From JAHBXC01 sp964350875 (GTDB taxonomy: Bacteria > Planctomycetota > Phycisphaerae > Phycisphaerales > UBA1924): a DNA stretch of 54,751 nucleotides. A program made the translations under genes and the position numbers. Below, one piece after another: positions 23,913-32,836 of the stretch. Positions within the stretch are counted from its first letter, which is position 1; the number at the start of each line of letters is the position of its first letter. The notes under the pieces are model-generated. The model searched no databases and was not told the origin of the DNA. It was given only the letters and a program-made list of their open reading frames with translations. Location of the stretch: NCBI GenBank assembly GCA_964350875.1, contig CAYGLT010000006.1, positions 1-54,751 on the forward strand, given 5' to 3'.

Positions 23913-24977
23913 ATGCCGACCCGACCCGCACGCCGCCTGTCCATCCTCGCGCTGCTCGCCGCTTCGTGCGTCGTGACGGCCGCGCCGCTCCCTGAGGGGA
24001 TCACCACGCGATCGCAGTTGTCCTCTGCCGACTCCGCCGCGGTCCGCGCCTGGGCCGGCGATCTGGCCGACTCCCTCCGCGACGGCGACCCCGCGCAGGT
24101 CAGCGCCGCACGCACCACGCTCCTCGATGCGCTCACCAAGGAAACCAGCGTCGCCTTCCGGCTCGACGCCAGCGGCGCCCTCGCCTCATCGCTCGAGCAA
24201 CTCGCGCGAGGCGCAGACGAGACCCGCGCCTTCAACGCGTTCCAGATCGCCGGCGCGCTCGCCACCGAGAAAGGCGCCGACATCCTCGTCAGCGCGCTCA
24301 ACAGCCCCAAGCCCACCATCCGCTACGGCGGCGCCCTGGGCACACGCATCCTGTTCCAGCAGTTCGTGGGCGGCCGCTCGTCGCTGACGCCGCAGGCCAT
24401 CACCCAGCAGATGCGTGCGCTCGCCGACGCACTCGCCAAAGAGACGGACCCCGTCGTCGCCGAGGGCATGATGACGCCCTTCGGCGTGCAGTTCGCCACG
24501 CCCACCGAACGCGCCGCCGCCCTGCGGATCATGAACGACGCGGTCGTTCAGCGGATCCGCTCGCTCGACAACGCCGGCCGCGCCGACACCCGCTGGACAA
24601 GACCCGTCGTCCGCGCGGTCGATTCCTCCCGCCGCCTGCTCGTGGACCTCGCGGCGGCCAACCAGCGCAACGCCGAATTCGCCCGCGCCTCGGTTCTGCT
24701 CGCCGGCAACTCCCTGAAATTCGCCGAGGCGAACCTCAACGCCTCCGGCGCAGATCGCGCCGAACTCAACAACCTGCTCATCGCCAGCGAGTTCATCCTC
24801 CTCCAGACCCGCGACCAGATGGGCGGCGGGGGAGCGGGACCGGGCGAGAAGATCCGCGAAGCCGTCGATCGCGGCAACGACGCCGCGCTCCGCCAGGCCA
24901 TCGACGCGTGGATCGGGCGCAACGGGCTGCTCTTCAGCGCCCCGCTCAGCCTGCCCGCCGGTTCGCTCGGCAACTGA
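23913..24977 (+). CDS. Secreted helical protein of unknown function
   Basis: A 354-residue protein with a signal peptide (MPTRPARRLSILALLAASCVVTAAP). The rest is nearly all helical with repeated 30-40-residue units (for example AFNAFQIAGALATEKGADIL, IRYGGALGTRILFQQF), as in HEAT/ARM-like repeats. No catalytic motif. It has its own promoter with overlapping inverted repeats. A protein-binding scaffold in the cell envelope is the likely kind of role. It precedes oppA by 95 bp on the same strand. Confidence 0.75.
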   Translation: MPTRPARRLSILALLAASCVVTAAPLPEGITTRSQLSSADSAAVRAWAGDLADSLRDGDPAQVSAARTTLLDALTKETSVAFRLDASGALASSLEQLARGADETRAFNAFQIAGALATEKGADILVSALNSPKPTIRYGGALGTRILFQQFVGGRSSLTPQAITQQMRALADALAKETDPVVAEGMMTPFGVQFATPTERAAALRIMNDAVVQRIRSLDNAGRADTRWTRPVVRAVDSSRRLLVDLAAANQRNAEFARASVLLAGNSLKFAEANLNASGADRAELNNLLIASEFILLQTRDQMGGGGAGPGEKIREAVDRGNDAALRQAIDAWIGRNGLLFSAPLSLPAGSLGN

Positions 24978-25072
24978 CGAGTCAACGGCGCATCCCCGGC
25001 GCGGTACAACACCACAACGGCGCTCGCGCAGCGTGAGTCGGAAGCGCCGCGCTCAGGAGACCCCGCACGCCG

Positions 25073-26920
25073 ATGTGGAAGATCGCCGCACCATTCGTGC
25101 TCCTCATCGCCGCCATCATCGCGGCCGTCGCCAGCGATCGCCCCCAGCCGCCCGCCGACTACACCTTCATCAACGGGATCACCGTCTTCACCCTCGATCC
25201 CCAGCGCATGTCCTACGAGCAGGACCTGCGCATCGCGCACTCGATCTACGACGGGCTCGTCCGCTGGAACCCTTACACCTACGAGATCATCCCGGGCGTC
25301 GCCGAATCGTGGGGCATCGACGACGAAGGCGTCACCTACACCTTCCACCTGCGCGACAACGCGCGGTGGTCCAACGGCGATCCGATCACCGTCGAGGACT
25401 TCCGCTACGCCTGGCGCCGCGCCCTCATGCCCGACACCGCCGCCGACTACACGACGCTCTTCTTCATGATCGAGGGCGCCGAGGACTTCTTCAACTGGCG
25501 CTCCTCGCAACTCGCTGAGTACGCGAAACGCCCCGCCCGTGAACGCACGCTTCAGGCCGCGATCGAACTGCGCGACGAGGCCAACGCGAAGTTCGACGAG
25601 ATGGTCGGGTTCCGCACGCCCGACGCGCACACGATCGTCGTCACGCTCGAGACACCGACACCGTTCTTCCTCGACCTCTGCGCGTTCCCGGTCTTCTTCC
25701 CGTGCCACCCCGCGACCGTTGAGAAGTATGTCTCCGTCGATCCGTCGAGCGGGCGTCTCGATCAGCGTTACGACTGGACCAAGCCGCCGCTCCTCGTCTC
25801 CAGCGGCGCCTTCGTCGTGAAGTCGTGGCGTTTCAAGCGCGACATGCGCCTCGAAGCCAACCCGTACTACTGGGACGCCGAGAATGTCGTCTCCAAGAGC
25901 GTCCTCGCCCTTGAGATTGAGGATGTGAACACCCGCGTGCTCACCTTCGAGACGGGCGGCGCGGACTGGGAGACCGATGTCCTCGTCGACTATGTCGGGG
26001 ACATGCTCCGCGAGCAGCGCGCCGGCGAGCGCGACACCATCCATTCCGTGCCGCGCTTCGGCACCTATTTCTGGTCGTTCAACTGCACGCCCACGCTCAC
26101 CGACGGCCGTTCCAACCCGTTCCACGACCCGCGTGTCCGCCGCGCGTTCGCGATGAGCGTGAACAAGCGCGACATCGTGGACAAGGTCCGCGATCTGGGC
26201 GAGGAACCCGCCGGCGTCATCATTCCTCCCGGCTCGATCGCCGGCTTCGACACCGCAGAGTCGATCAAGGGCGTCCCGTACGACCCCGCCGCCGCCCGCG
26301 CGCTCCTCGAAGAAGCCGGATGGGTCGATCGCGACGGCGACGGGTTCATCGACGACCCCGCCGGCACGCCGTTCCCGACCGTCGAGATGCTCTGCTCCGC
26401 CGGCTCGTACCACGACAAGATCGCCCTCGCGATGGGCGCCATGTGGGAGAAAGCCCTCGGCGTGCGCACACGCATCGTCGTCAAGGAATCCAAGACCTAC
26501 AAAGATGACATCAAACGACAGGACTACATGCTCGCGCGCGGCGGATGGTTCGGCGACTACGGCGACCCCATGACTTTCCTCTCGCTCCATGTCACGGGCG
26601 ACGGCAACAACGACCGGGGCTACAGCGATCCGCACTTCGACGGGCTGATCCAGCGCGCCAACGCCCAGCGAGATCCGCTACGCCGCATGGAGATCCTCGA
26701 GGAAGCCGAACGCTACGCGATGGAGGAATCGCTCCCCGTCCTGCCCGTCTGGTTCTATCAGGACTACCACCTCTACGACCCCGACGAGATGTTCGGCATC
26801 AGCCCGCACCCAAGGCAGGTGCAGTACCTCCACTGGATCGGCAAGCGCAAGAAGGGCGAGGCCCCCAACTACAACGCGTATCAGCGCGAGTTCTTTGGGA
26901 CGCGGGAGCCCACGCGATGA
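25073..26920 (+). CDS. oppA: Oligopeptide ABC transporter substrate-binding protein
   Basis: A 615-residue extracytoplasmic binding protein (SBP_bac_5). An N-terminal hydrophobic helix (residues 4-20) acts as signal or anchor; there is no lipobox cysteine. Family motifs follow: LDPQRMSYEQDLRIAHSIYDGLVRW, ESWGIDDEGVTYTFHLRDNARWSNGDPITVEDFRYAW, and the C-terminal WFGDYGDPMTFLSL. It should deliver peptides to a permease. The stop overlaps the start of the permease gene (ATGA). No lipid anchor cysteine is odd for a non-Gram-positive OppA but fits free periplasmic or helix-anchored forms. Confidence 0.93.
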   Translation: MWKIAAPFVLLIAAIIAAVASDRPQPPADYTFINGITVFTLDPQRMSYEQDLRIAHSIYDGLVRWNPYTYEIIPGVAESWGIDDEGVTYTFHLRDNARWSNGDPITVEDFRYAWRRALMPDTAADYTTLFFMIEGAEDFFNWRSSQLAEYAKRPARERTLQAAIELRDEANAKFDEMVGFRTPDAHTIVVTLETPTPFFLDLCAFPVFFPCHPATVEKYVSVDPSSGRLDQRYDWTKPPLLVSSGAFVVKSWRFKRDMRLEANPYYWDAENVVSKSVLALEIEDVNTRVLTFETGGADWETDVLVDYVGDMLREQRAGERDTIHSVPRFGTYFWSFNCTPTLTDGRSNPFHDPRVRRAFAMSVNKRDIVDKVRDLGEEPAGVIIPPGSIAGFDTAESIKGVPYDPAAARALLEEAGWVDRDGDGFIDDPAGTPFPTVEMLCSAGSYHDKIALAMGAMWEKALGVRTRIVVKESKTYKDDIKRQDYMLARGGWFGDYGDPMTFLSLHVTGDGNNDRGYSDPHFDGLIQRANAQRDPLRRMEILEEAERYAMEESLPVLPVWFYQDYHLYDPDEMFGISPHPRQVQYLHWIGKRKKGEAPNYNAYQREFFGTREPTR

Positions 26921-27837
26921 TCTCCATGATCGTGCGCCGGCTCCTCCAGATGCCGTTCATCCTGCTCGCGATCTACACGGTCACCTTCTTCCTCGCCTGG
27001 GCGCTCCCGGGAAGCGCCGTCGTCAACGACGAGGGACGCGCCCCGCCGCCCGAGGTCCTCGCCGCCATCGAGGCGCGGTACGGCCTCGACGATCCCGTCC
27101 GCTTCTACTTCTCGTACCTGCGCGATGTCGTCTTCCACCTCGATTTCGGCCCGTCGCTCCGCTACCCGGACTGGACCGTGAACCAGATCGTCGCCAGCGC
27201 GCTGCCCGTCTCGATCGCGCTCGGGCTGACGGCCATCCTCATCGCGACCGTCATCGGGCTCGCCGCGGGCGTCATCGGCGCGCTCAAGCCAAACTCGTGG
27301 GCCGACTTCGCGACGCTGGCGCTCGCGCTCATCGGGATCAGCCTCCCGACCTTCGTCATCGGCGCCGTCCTTCTGATCATGTTCCCGGTCTGGCTGGGAG
27401 TGGGCAGCGTCGGAGGGTGGGGGAGCGTGGGCGATCTCTTCCTCCCCGCGTTCACGCTCTCGCTGCCGTTCGCCGCGTACATCGCGCGACTCACGCGGCT
27501 GGGCATGATCGAAACCCTCGGCGCGGACTACATCCGCACCGCGCGCGCCAAAGGGTTGTCGCGCAACCAGGTCGTGCTCAAGCACGCGCTCAAGAACGCG
27601 TTTCTCCCGGTGATGTCCTACCTCGGGCCCGCCGCCGCCGCAGCGATGACCGGATCGTTCGTCATCGAGAAAGTGTTCAATGTGCCGGGGATCGGCCAGC
27701 ACTTCGTCAACGGCGTGCTGAACAAGGACCTCTTCCTCATCATGGGAGTGGTCCTGATCTACGCGACGATCCTGATCCTGTTCAACCTCGCGGTCGATGT
27801 GCTCTACCGCTGGATCGACCCGCGCATCGAGCAATGA
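26917..27837 (+). CDS. oppB: Oligopeptide ABC transporter permease, OppB-like
   Basis: A 306-residue permease with six transmembrane helices and the EAA loop (TARAKGLSRNQVVLKHALKNAFLPV) that docks on the ATPase. ATGA overlap with oppA. The usual partners oppC, oppD and oppF are absent: the next gene is a lipoprotein on the opposite strand only 12 bp away. So the operon is either incomplete or its partners lie elsewhere. Confidence 0.93.
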   Translation: MISMIVRRLLQMPFILLAIYTVTFFLAWALPGSAVVNDEGRAPPPEVLAAIEARYGLDDPVRFYFSYLRDVVFHLDFGPSLRYPDWTVNQIVASALPVSIALGLTAILIATVIGLAAGVIGALKPNSWADFATLALALIGISLPTFVIGAVLLIMFPVWLGVGSVGGWGSVGDLFLPAFTLSLPFAAYIARLTRLGMIETLGADYIRTARAKGLSRNQVVLKHALKNAFLPVMSYLGPAAAAAMTGSFVIEKVFNVPGIGQHFVNGVLNKDLFLIMGVVLIYATILILFNLAVDVLYRWIDPRIEQ

Positions 27838-27849
27838 CCGCGATCAAAC

Positions 27850-28098
27850 TCAGTTCTCGTCGCGTGTCTCGGCCTTGTAGGTCTTCTCGCTGACCTTCTT
27901 CACTTCCGAGTTCTGCATCGTCACGGTGCTGCCGGTCTTGCCGTCAGTGAACCGCACCGCGCCGTTCTTCATCGTGTCGAGGTCGTTGGTGTAGTACACG
28001 CGACCCGACGAGGGATCGGTCACCTGATGGTGTGTCGCGCACCCCGCGAGAACGAGAGCAACGGCCGCGATTCCGAGGGTGATTCCGACGCGTTTCAT
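27850..28098 (-). CDS. Small lipoprotein, DUF903/YgdI-like
   Basis: An 82-residue protein with signal and lipobox LAGC (about residues 16-19). The mature domain reads VTDPSSGRVYYTND then VRFTDGKTGSTVTMQNSEVKKV, a small beta-rich YgdI/YgdR-like fold. GGAG lies 8 nt before ATG 28098. A paralogue of the lipoprotein at 17042; see findings. Function unknown. Confidence 0.82.
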   Translation of the reverse strand: MKRVGITLGIAAVALVLAGCATHHQVTDPSSGRVYYTNDLDTMKNGAVRFTDGKTGSTVTMQNSEVKKVSEKTYKAETRDEN

Positions 28099-28172
28099 GG
28101 GATGACTCCGTGCAAAGAAGAGTGAGATCGGTGATGGGCCGGATTCTACGGTCAACGCTCGCGTTCGCGCAC

Positions 28173-28481
28173 TCACCCGACAGCGTCGGGCGGCGGAGTC
28201 GTCGGACCGAACGGATCGGTCGTCCGACCCGCCTGGCGATCGAGCGGCATGTGCGAGTGGGGGGGAACCTCCAGCTTGCCTTCGTCGTCACCCGAACCCT
28301 CGCCCGCTGCGCTCGTGGGCCGTTCGGCGAGTTCTGATTCCGCCTTCGCGAGCCGCGCTGTCAGCGCGTCGACGCGGCGGACGAGCGTGAGAATCTCCTC
28401 GTGGAGTTGCTCCGCCGTTCGTTCGCTGAAGGCCTGAGCCTCTTCCAGCCGGGTCACACGCTCGCGAATGTCCGAATCCAT
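28173..28481 (-). CDS. slyX: SlyX-family protein
   Basis: A 102-residue coiled-coil protein: IRERVTRLEEAQAFSERTAEQLHEEILTLVRRVDALTARL, then a Pro-rich tail with VPPHSHMP, the SlyX signature. Function in cells is not known. ATG 28481 is chosen as the first in-frame ATG at the start of the coiled coil. It is divergent from the PagL-like gene (83 bp apart); a TACATA hexamer lies 6 nt before the ATG. Confidence 0.85.
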   Translation of the reverse strand: MDSDIRERVTRLEEAQAFSERTAEQLHEEILTLVRRVDALTARLAKAESELAERPTSAAGEGSGDDEGKLEVPPHSHMPLDRQAGRTTDPFGPTTPPPDAVG

Positions 28482-28549
28482 AGCGAATATGTAGCCCGCC
28501 AGATCGCGCGGCGCCTCGCCCGCGGCCAACCATCTCCCGAGCGTGTTGC

Positions 28550-28555
28550 TATCCT
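28550..28555 (+). promoter_or_regulatory. -10-like box TATCCT 9 nt before the PagL-like gene
   Basis: TATCCT, then CACGGCCCC, then ATG 28565; no Shine-Dalgarno sequence. Fits a near-leaderless transcript. Confidence 0.45.
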
Positions 28556-28564
28556 CACGGCCCC

Positions 28565-29257
28565 ATGCCCCACACTTATCACCGAGCCTCGTACCGGAGC
28601 GCGGCCGCGACCTTCGCCGCGTTCCTCCTCACAGCCCCGAGCATCGCCGGCTCGGCGCTCGACGAGGTGAACTCGACGCTCCGCCTCAACGCCGACGAGA
28701 CCCGCGCGGCCATCGCCGCGCAGGACACCGAGAGCGAGTCCGCCCCCGAAGTCCGCGTCTATCAGCCCTACGGCATGCCCGGCCAGTGGTGGATCGGTCT
28801 GGGCGGCGGCCTCGGCCCGGGACAGACCGACGGCGAGTTCGCCCTCGACGGCCGGCTGACCCTCACCACCTCGCTCTTCATCGCCGAGGACTTCGAGTTC
28901 CTCATGGACTGGAGTCTCTGGGGCTTCTCGCAGCCCGGCTCCGACACCATCGGCGCGTCGTGGTCGTTCCTCTTCCGCCTGCATTTCCCGCTCAACGACG
29001 AGCGGCGCACCACGCTCTTCCTCGACGGCGGCGTCGGCCTGCTCGTCGCCGCGGACGAAGTGCCCGACGGCGGAACCAACCTCGACTTTCTCCCCCAACT
29101 GGGCGTCGGCGCGTCGCACCAGTTGGGCGACGGCCCGGCACGCATCGTCGGGGGCGTGCGATGGCACCACATCTCCAACGCGCGCATCGACGGCGAGGAC
29201 AACAACCCCTCACGCGACGGCGTGATGTTCTACCTCTCCTACACCTTCCCCCTCTGA
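28565..29257 (+). CDS. Outer-membrane PagL-like lipid A deacylase / acyloxyacyl hydrolase
   Basis: A 230-residue protein with a signal peptide and a beta-barrel-like pattern of alternating residues, ending in a hydrophobic strand and aromatic C-terminus (MFYLSYTFPL). Near the end the HxSNA motif of PagL (H202, S204, N205, A206 in WHHISNARIDGEDNNP) supplies the catalytic His and Ser. PagL removes the 3-O acyl chain of lipid A. Residues 30-65 form an unusual Ala/Glu-rich N-terminal extension. Presence of such an enzyme points to a lipid A-bearing outer membrane. Family assigned from the motif and layout, not from global identity. Confidence 0.72.
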   Translation: MPHTYHRASYRSAAATFAAFLLTAPSIAGSALDEVNSTLRLNADETRAAIAAQDTESESAPEVRVYQPYGMPGQWWIGLGGGLGPGQTDGEFALDGRLTLTTSLFIAEDFEFLMDWSLWGFSQPGSDTIGASWSFLFRLHFPLNDERRTTLFLDGGVGLLVAADEVPDGGTNLDFLPQLGVGASHQLGDGPARIVGGVRWHHISNARIDGEDNNPSRDGVMFYLSYTFPL

Positions 29258-29264
29258 TCGCGTC

Positions 29265-30299
29265 TTACGACGCGTAACCCTCGGGCCGCGCCGATCGCCA
29301 CGCCCACGCCGTTTCCACGATCGCGTCCAGCGTCTCGAATCGCGGCGACCACCCCAGTTCACGACGCGCCAGGTCCCCGCTCGCGTAGAGCGCGGCCGCA
29401 TCGCCCGCGCGCCTCGGCCCGATCCTCACCTCGATCGATTTCCCGCTCACGCGGCGCACCGACTCGATGACTTCCTTCACGCTGAACGGCCGCCCGATGC
29501 CCAGGTTGTACGCCCGCGCGTCGCCCGGACGGAGATCGTTGAGCAGTCGCACATGCGCATCGACGAGGTCATCGACATGCACATAATCGCGCAGGCATGA
29601 CCCGTCGGGAGTGTCGTAGTCGTCGCCGCGCACCTCGACGAACGGGCGCAGGCCCATCGCGGCCTCGATGCAGATCGGGATGAGGTGCGTCTCCGGCCGG
29701 TGGTCCTCGCCGAGCAGTCCGTGCGCATCGCAGCCCGCGACATTGAAGTACCGCAGCGCGCCGCACGCGAACGGGCGGTGCTCCGACGCGCACCACGCCG
29801 CATAATCGAACATCACCCGCTCGGCCATCCGCTTGGACCACCCGTACGGATGGATCGGCGTCGTCTCGCACGCCTCGGTGATCGGCAGCCGGTCCGGGCC
29901 CGGCTCGCCGTAGTAAGTGCAGGTCGAGGACAGCACGAAGCGCTCGACGCCCGCGTCGCGGCACGCCTGAAGCATCGAGATCGTGCCCCCCACATTCACC
30001 GAGTGGTATTCGAGCGGCATCCGTGTCGATTCCTCGACATACGCCATCGCGGCGAAGTGCATCGCGGCGTCCGGCGCCCATCCCTGGAGCAGCGAGGTCA
30101 GTTCGGTCCTCGATCGCGTGTCCATCACCACGAACTCGAGCCGATCCGCGACCGACGGCAGCGTCCGCAGGCGTTCGACGGCCGAGATGTGCCCCCGCGA
30201 CAGATTGTCGACAATCAGCACCCGGTGGCCGTCTTCGAGGAGACGCCGCGCGGCGTGCGAGCCGATATACCCTGCTCCGCCTGTGACCACGATCCGCAT
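29265..30299 (-). CDS. galE: UDP-glucose 4-epimerase
   Basis: A 344-residue extended SDR. NAD motif GGAGYIGSHAARRLLEDGH (8-26); substrate-site Ser/Thr in SSTCTYYGEP; YGWSK gives the catalytic Tyr-Lys; ALRYFNVAGC and DGSCLRDYVHVDDLVDAH are typical of GalE. It interconverts UDP-glucose and UDP-galactose for surface polysaccharides. ATG 30299 has TACGCT (30306-30311) only 6 nt upstream and no ribosome-binding site. It is convergent with the PagL-like gene and divergent from popT-like. Confidence 0.94.
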   Translation of the reverse strand: MRIVVTGGAGYIGSHAARRLLEDGHRVLIVDNLSRGHISAVERLRTLPSVADRLEFVVMDTRSRTELTSLLQGWAPDAAMHFAAMAYVEESTRMPLEYHSVNVGGTISMLQACRDAGVERFVLSSTCTYYGEPGPDRLPITEACETTPIHPYGWSKRMAERVMFDYAAWCASEHRPFACGALRYFNVAGCDAHGLLGEDHRPETHLIPICIEAAMGLRPFVEVRGDDYDTPDGSCLRDYVHVDDLVDAHVRLLNDLRPGDARAYNLGIGRPFSVKEVIESVRRVSGKSIEVRIGPRRAGDAAALYASGDLARRELGWSPRFETLDAIVETAWAWRSARPEGYAS

Positions 30300-30305
30300 G
30301 AAATG

Positions 30306-30311
30306 AGCGTA
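30306..30311 (-). promoter_or_regulatory. -10-like box TACGCT 6 nt before galE
   Basis: On the minus strand TACGCT, then CATTTC, then ATG 30299. No Shine-Dalgarno sequence; fits a leaderless transcript. It lies inside the first codons of the longest reading of the divergent gene. Confidence 0.5.
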
Positions 30312-30335
30312 TCGGACAGCCGCTGCGCCCGCTTC

Positions 30336-31421
30336 ATGAAACCCCGATCCCGAAACGCGAAGGGCCCCCAACCCGTGAGCGACCACGAGAAGCCGACCAC
30401 CACCCCCGAGGCGCACGACCAGCCCCTGCGCGACCCCGAACCCTCGTTCACCTCGCTCGGCCTGCGCGGGGCATTCGGCGGCGCCCTGATGGGACTCGCG
30501 AACCTCGTCCCGGGCATCTCCGGGGGAACGATGCTCCTCGCGGCGGGAATCTACCCGCGGTTCATCAACGCGATCGCCGAGTTGAGCACCTTCAAGTTCC
30601 GCCCGCGGGCGATCACGCTCATCGCAGTCGTCGCGCTCGCGGCCGCGCTCACCATCGTGCTCCTCGCCGCGCCGACGAAACACCTCGTCGTGCATCACCG
30701 CTGGGTGATGTACTCGCTCTTCATCGGGCTCACCCTGGGCGGGCTTCCGCTCGTCTACCGGCTCGCACGCCCGCTCAACGCGCGCGCGATCATCGCCGCC
30801 GCCGTCGCGTTCGGGCTCATGGCGCTGATGGCCTTCGTCAAACCCTCGGGTGGAAGCGGCTCGCCGTCCATGATCCTGCTCTTCGCGGGCGGCGTCGCCG
30901 GCGCCAGCGCCATGATCCTCCCCGGTGTCTCCGGCGCGTACCTGCTCCTGCTCATGGGGCTCTATGTTCCGATCCTCGCGGCCATCGATCAGGCCAAGGT
31001 CGGACTGCTCGGCGACGGCGATATCTCCCGGGATTTCTCGCTCTTTCTGAACGCGGCCAAAACCTGCATCCCCGTCGGGCTGGGCGTGGTTTTCGGCATC
31101 GTGGGCGTCAGCAACGCCATGAGACTCCTGCTCGACCGCTTCCCCAAACCCACGCTGGGCGCGCTGATCGGCCTGCTGCTCGGCGCGGTCGTCGGTCTCT
31201 GGCCCTTCGCCGTGTACGAGAAACCCGAGCCGGGATTCGTGCACAAAGGAACTGCTCTCACCGCCGAGGAGATCGACACGCTCGCGATGGAGGACTACCC
31301 AACCCGACTCGTTGCGCCGAGCCCCGCGCAGGGCGCAGGCGCAGTCGGACTTGTCGTCGTCGGGATCGGGATCACGCTGCTTGTGGACCGGGTCGGTCGC
31401 CAGAAGCCGACAGCGCGCTGA
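30336..31421 (+). CDS. DUF368 membrane protein, polyprenyl-phosphate transporter (PopT) family
   Basis: A 361-residue integral membrane protein with about 8-9 helices. The repeated glycine-rich motif GLANLVPGISGGT and its second copy MILPGVSGAYLLLLMGLY mark DUF368. This family (PopT) was shown to move undecaprenyl-phosphate back across the cytoplasmic membrane, recycling the lipid carrier for cell wall and polysaccharide synthesis. The start is unclear: ATG 30303 sits 3 nt from the divergent galE ATG, so ATG 30336 is used; GTG 30375 is another option. The disordered N-terminus (about 30 residues) precedes the first helix. Confidence 0.88.
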   Translation: MKPRSRNAKGPQPVSDHEKPTTTPEAHDQPLRDPEPSFTSLGLRGAFGGALMGLANLVPGISGGTMLLAAGIYPRFINAIAELSTFKFRPRAITLIAVVALAAALTIVLLAAPTKHLVVHHRWVMYSLFIGLTLGGLPLVYRLARPLNARAIIAAAVAFGLMALMAFVKPSGGSGSPSMILLFAGGVAGASAMILPGVSGAYLLLLMGLYVPILAAIDQAKVGLLGDGDISRDFSLFLNAAKTCIPVGLGVVFGIVGVSNAMRLLLDRFPKPTLGALIGLLLGAVVGLWPFAVYEKPEPGFVHKGTALTAEEIDTLAMEDYPTRLVAPSPAQGAGAVGLVVVGIGITLLVDRVGRQKPTAR

Positions 31422-31782
31422 CCTCGTCCTCGTCCTCGGCGAGCAGCGCCGCGTTATACACCGCGCCGCACTCCGGACACACGCCCGTCACATTGCCGCG
31501 CAGGTCATAATGGCACGCCTTGCACTCGTGGGGCTTCGAGCGGATCGGAGCGCACGCGAGCAGCAACGCGCCGAGCAGGATTCCCCCGGCGAACGAGCCG
31601 TACAGCGCAAGCCACCACGGCTCGCGCATAAGCGACATCCCGGGTATGAACATCCCGATGATCCACGCGATCAGCATCACGGGCGCCGGCCCGATCACCG
31701 CGATGACAAAGCCCGTCAGCGTCCGCCTGTAGACAAACGCCGGAATCCAGATCGCCGCGATGTAGAGCGGGAAAAGAATCAC
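31372..31782 (-). CDS. Membrane protein with C-terminal zinc ribbon
   Basis: A 136-residue protein with three hydrophobic helices (about 3-20, 25-47, 60-85) and a C-terminal zinc-ribbon-like motif CKACHYDLRGNVTGVCPECG. The pattern CxxCxYDLRGxxxxxCPECG is very common on small membrane proteins of planctomycetes. GTG 31782 lies after CAGGAG; a TAGAAT -10 box is further upstream. The 3' end overlaps the DUF368 gene by 50 bp on the other strand. Function unknown. Confidence 0.72.
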   Translation of the reverse strand: MILFPLYIAAIWIPAFVYRRTLTGFVIAVIGPAPVMLIAWIIGMFIPGMSLMREPWWLALYGSFAGGILLGALLLACAPIRSKPHECKACHYDLRGNVTGVCPECGAVYNAALLAEDEDEVSALSASGDRPGPQAA

Positions 31783-31830
31783 CGAGAACCGGGCTCCTGA
31801 GCCTGATCGTGCGGCAATTCTACGCCCCAA

Positions 31831-31864
31831 AAGAAAAGGAGCGGCTGCGCTTTCACGCGGCCGC
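31831..31864 (-). terminator. Intrinsic terminator after the HDOD gene
   Basis: On the minus strand GCGGC, a C-A mismatch and GCG pair with CGC and GCCGC (loop TGAAAG), then TCCTTTTCTTTTGG. Confidence 0.65.
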
Positions 31865-31945
31865 CCGGAGGGAGAAAGAGAGAGAGGTTCAGAGTCCGGC
31901 GGCGGGCGATGAACGCCTCGGAACGCCGGGGGAGTGTCGGTCGGT

Positions 31946-32836
31946 TCAGCCCAGCAGACGCTGGACATCGTTCAACTGCTCGGGCAGCGCGGCGGCGATC
32001 TCCTCGATGTCCGCCTGCGTCAGATCGAGTTCGGCGAGCGCTTCCGGCGCGATGGTCGCGTCGTTGATGTCGAGCCGGTAGCCCGCGTCCTCGCATTCCG
32101 CCGTCAGGCGGTCGGCCACATACACGATCAACGCCAGCGTGCGCTCCTCTTCGGGGAGCGAGAACGGATCGTGGTGGTGCGCGGTGACCAGCATCAGCGA
32201 GCGCGGGAACTTCCACTTGCGGCAGAGCCCGGAACCGAAGTCCTGGTGATCCGCGTTGAAGATCTCGCGCTCGATCTCGATCATGTCGTTGGTCGGAACG
32301 CCCTCGGAGTCGATATCGAGTTGCTCGAGCACGGTGATGAGTTTGTGGCGGTCGTACTGCATCTCGACCATCACGCCGATGTCGTGCATCAGACCGGCGA
32401 GGAACGCCTCGTCGGGCATGCCCAGACGGATCTTGTCGGCGATCATCTTCGCCGCCGTCGCCGTCGCCGCCGAGTGAGTCCAGAGGCGACGCGCCGAGAA
32501 GTGCGCGTTGACCTCGCCGCCGCGGAAGAGTTTGGCGAGACTGGCGGCGATCGCGATGTTCTTCACCGCGTTCAGACCCAGCAGGACGATCGCTCGGTTG
32601 ATCGAGCCGACCTGCCCGGGGAGGCCGTAGAACGCGCTGTTCACGACCTTGAGCACGCGGCTGCACAGCGCGGGATCGTTGCTGATGATGGCCTGGAGGT
32701 CCTGCGCCGTGCTCGTCGGATCCTCGACGAGTTCAACGATGCGCAGCGTGATCTCCGGGAGCGTCGCGATGTGCGAGATCTCCAGGATCGCGCTGTCAAC
32801 GATCTTCTCCCGTTGGGTCACCGTCTGATCGCCCAT
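31946..32836 (-). CDS. HDOD-domain signalling protein
   Basis: A 296-residue protein of the HDOD family (HD-related output domain). Typical segments: LPEITLRIVELVEDPTSTAQDLQAIISNDPALCSRVLKVVNSAFYGL, INRAIVLLGLNAVKNIAI, and FLAGLMHDIGVMVEM. Such proteins act in signal output and cell-cycle control without clear phosphodiesterase activity. The HD pair (HDIG) is kept, so activity cannot be excluded. ATG 32836 follows GAGG. It is a single gene with its own terminator, next to the nonulosonic acid operon but not joined to it. Confidence 0.9.
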   Translation of the reverse strand: MGDQTVTQREKIVDSAILEISHIATLPEITLRIVELVEDPTSTAQDLQAIISNDPALCSRVLKVVNSAFYGLPGQVGSINRAIVLLGLNAVKNIAIAASLAKLFRGGEVNAHFSARRLWTHSAATATAAKMIADKIRLGMPDEAFLAGLMHDIGVMVEMQYDRHKLITVLEQLDIDSEGVPTNDMIEIEREIFNADHQDFGSGLCRKWKFPRSLMLVTAHHHDPFSLPEEERTLALIVYVADRLTAECEDAGYRLDINDATIAPEALAELDLTQADIEEIAAALPEQLNDVQRLLG

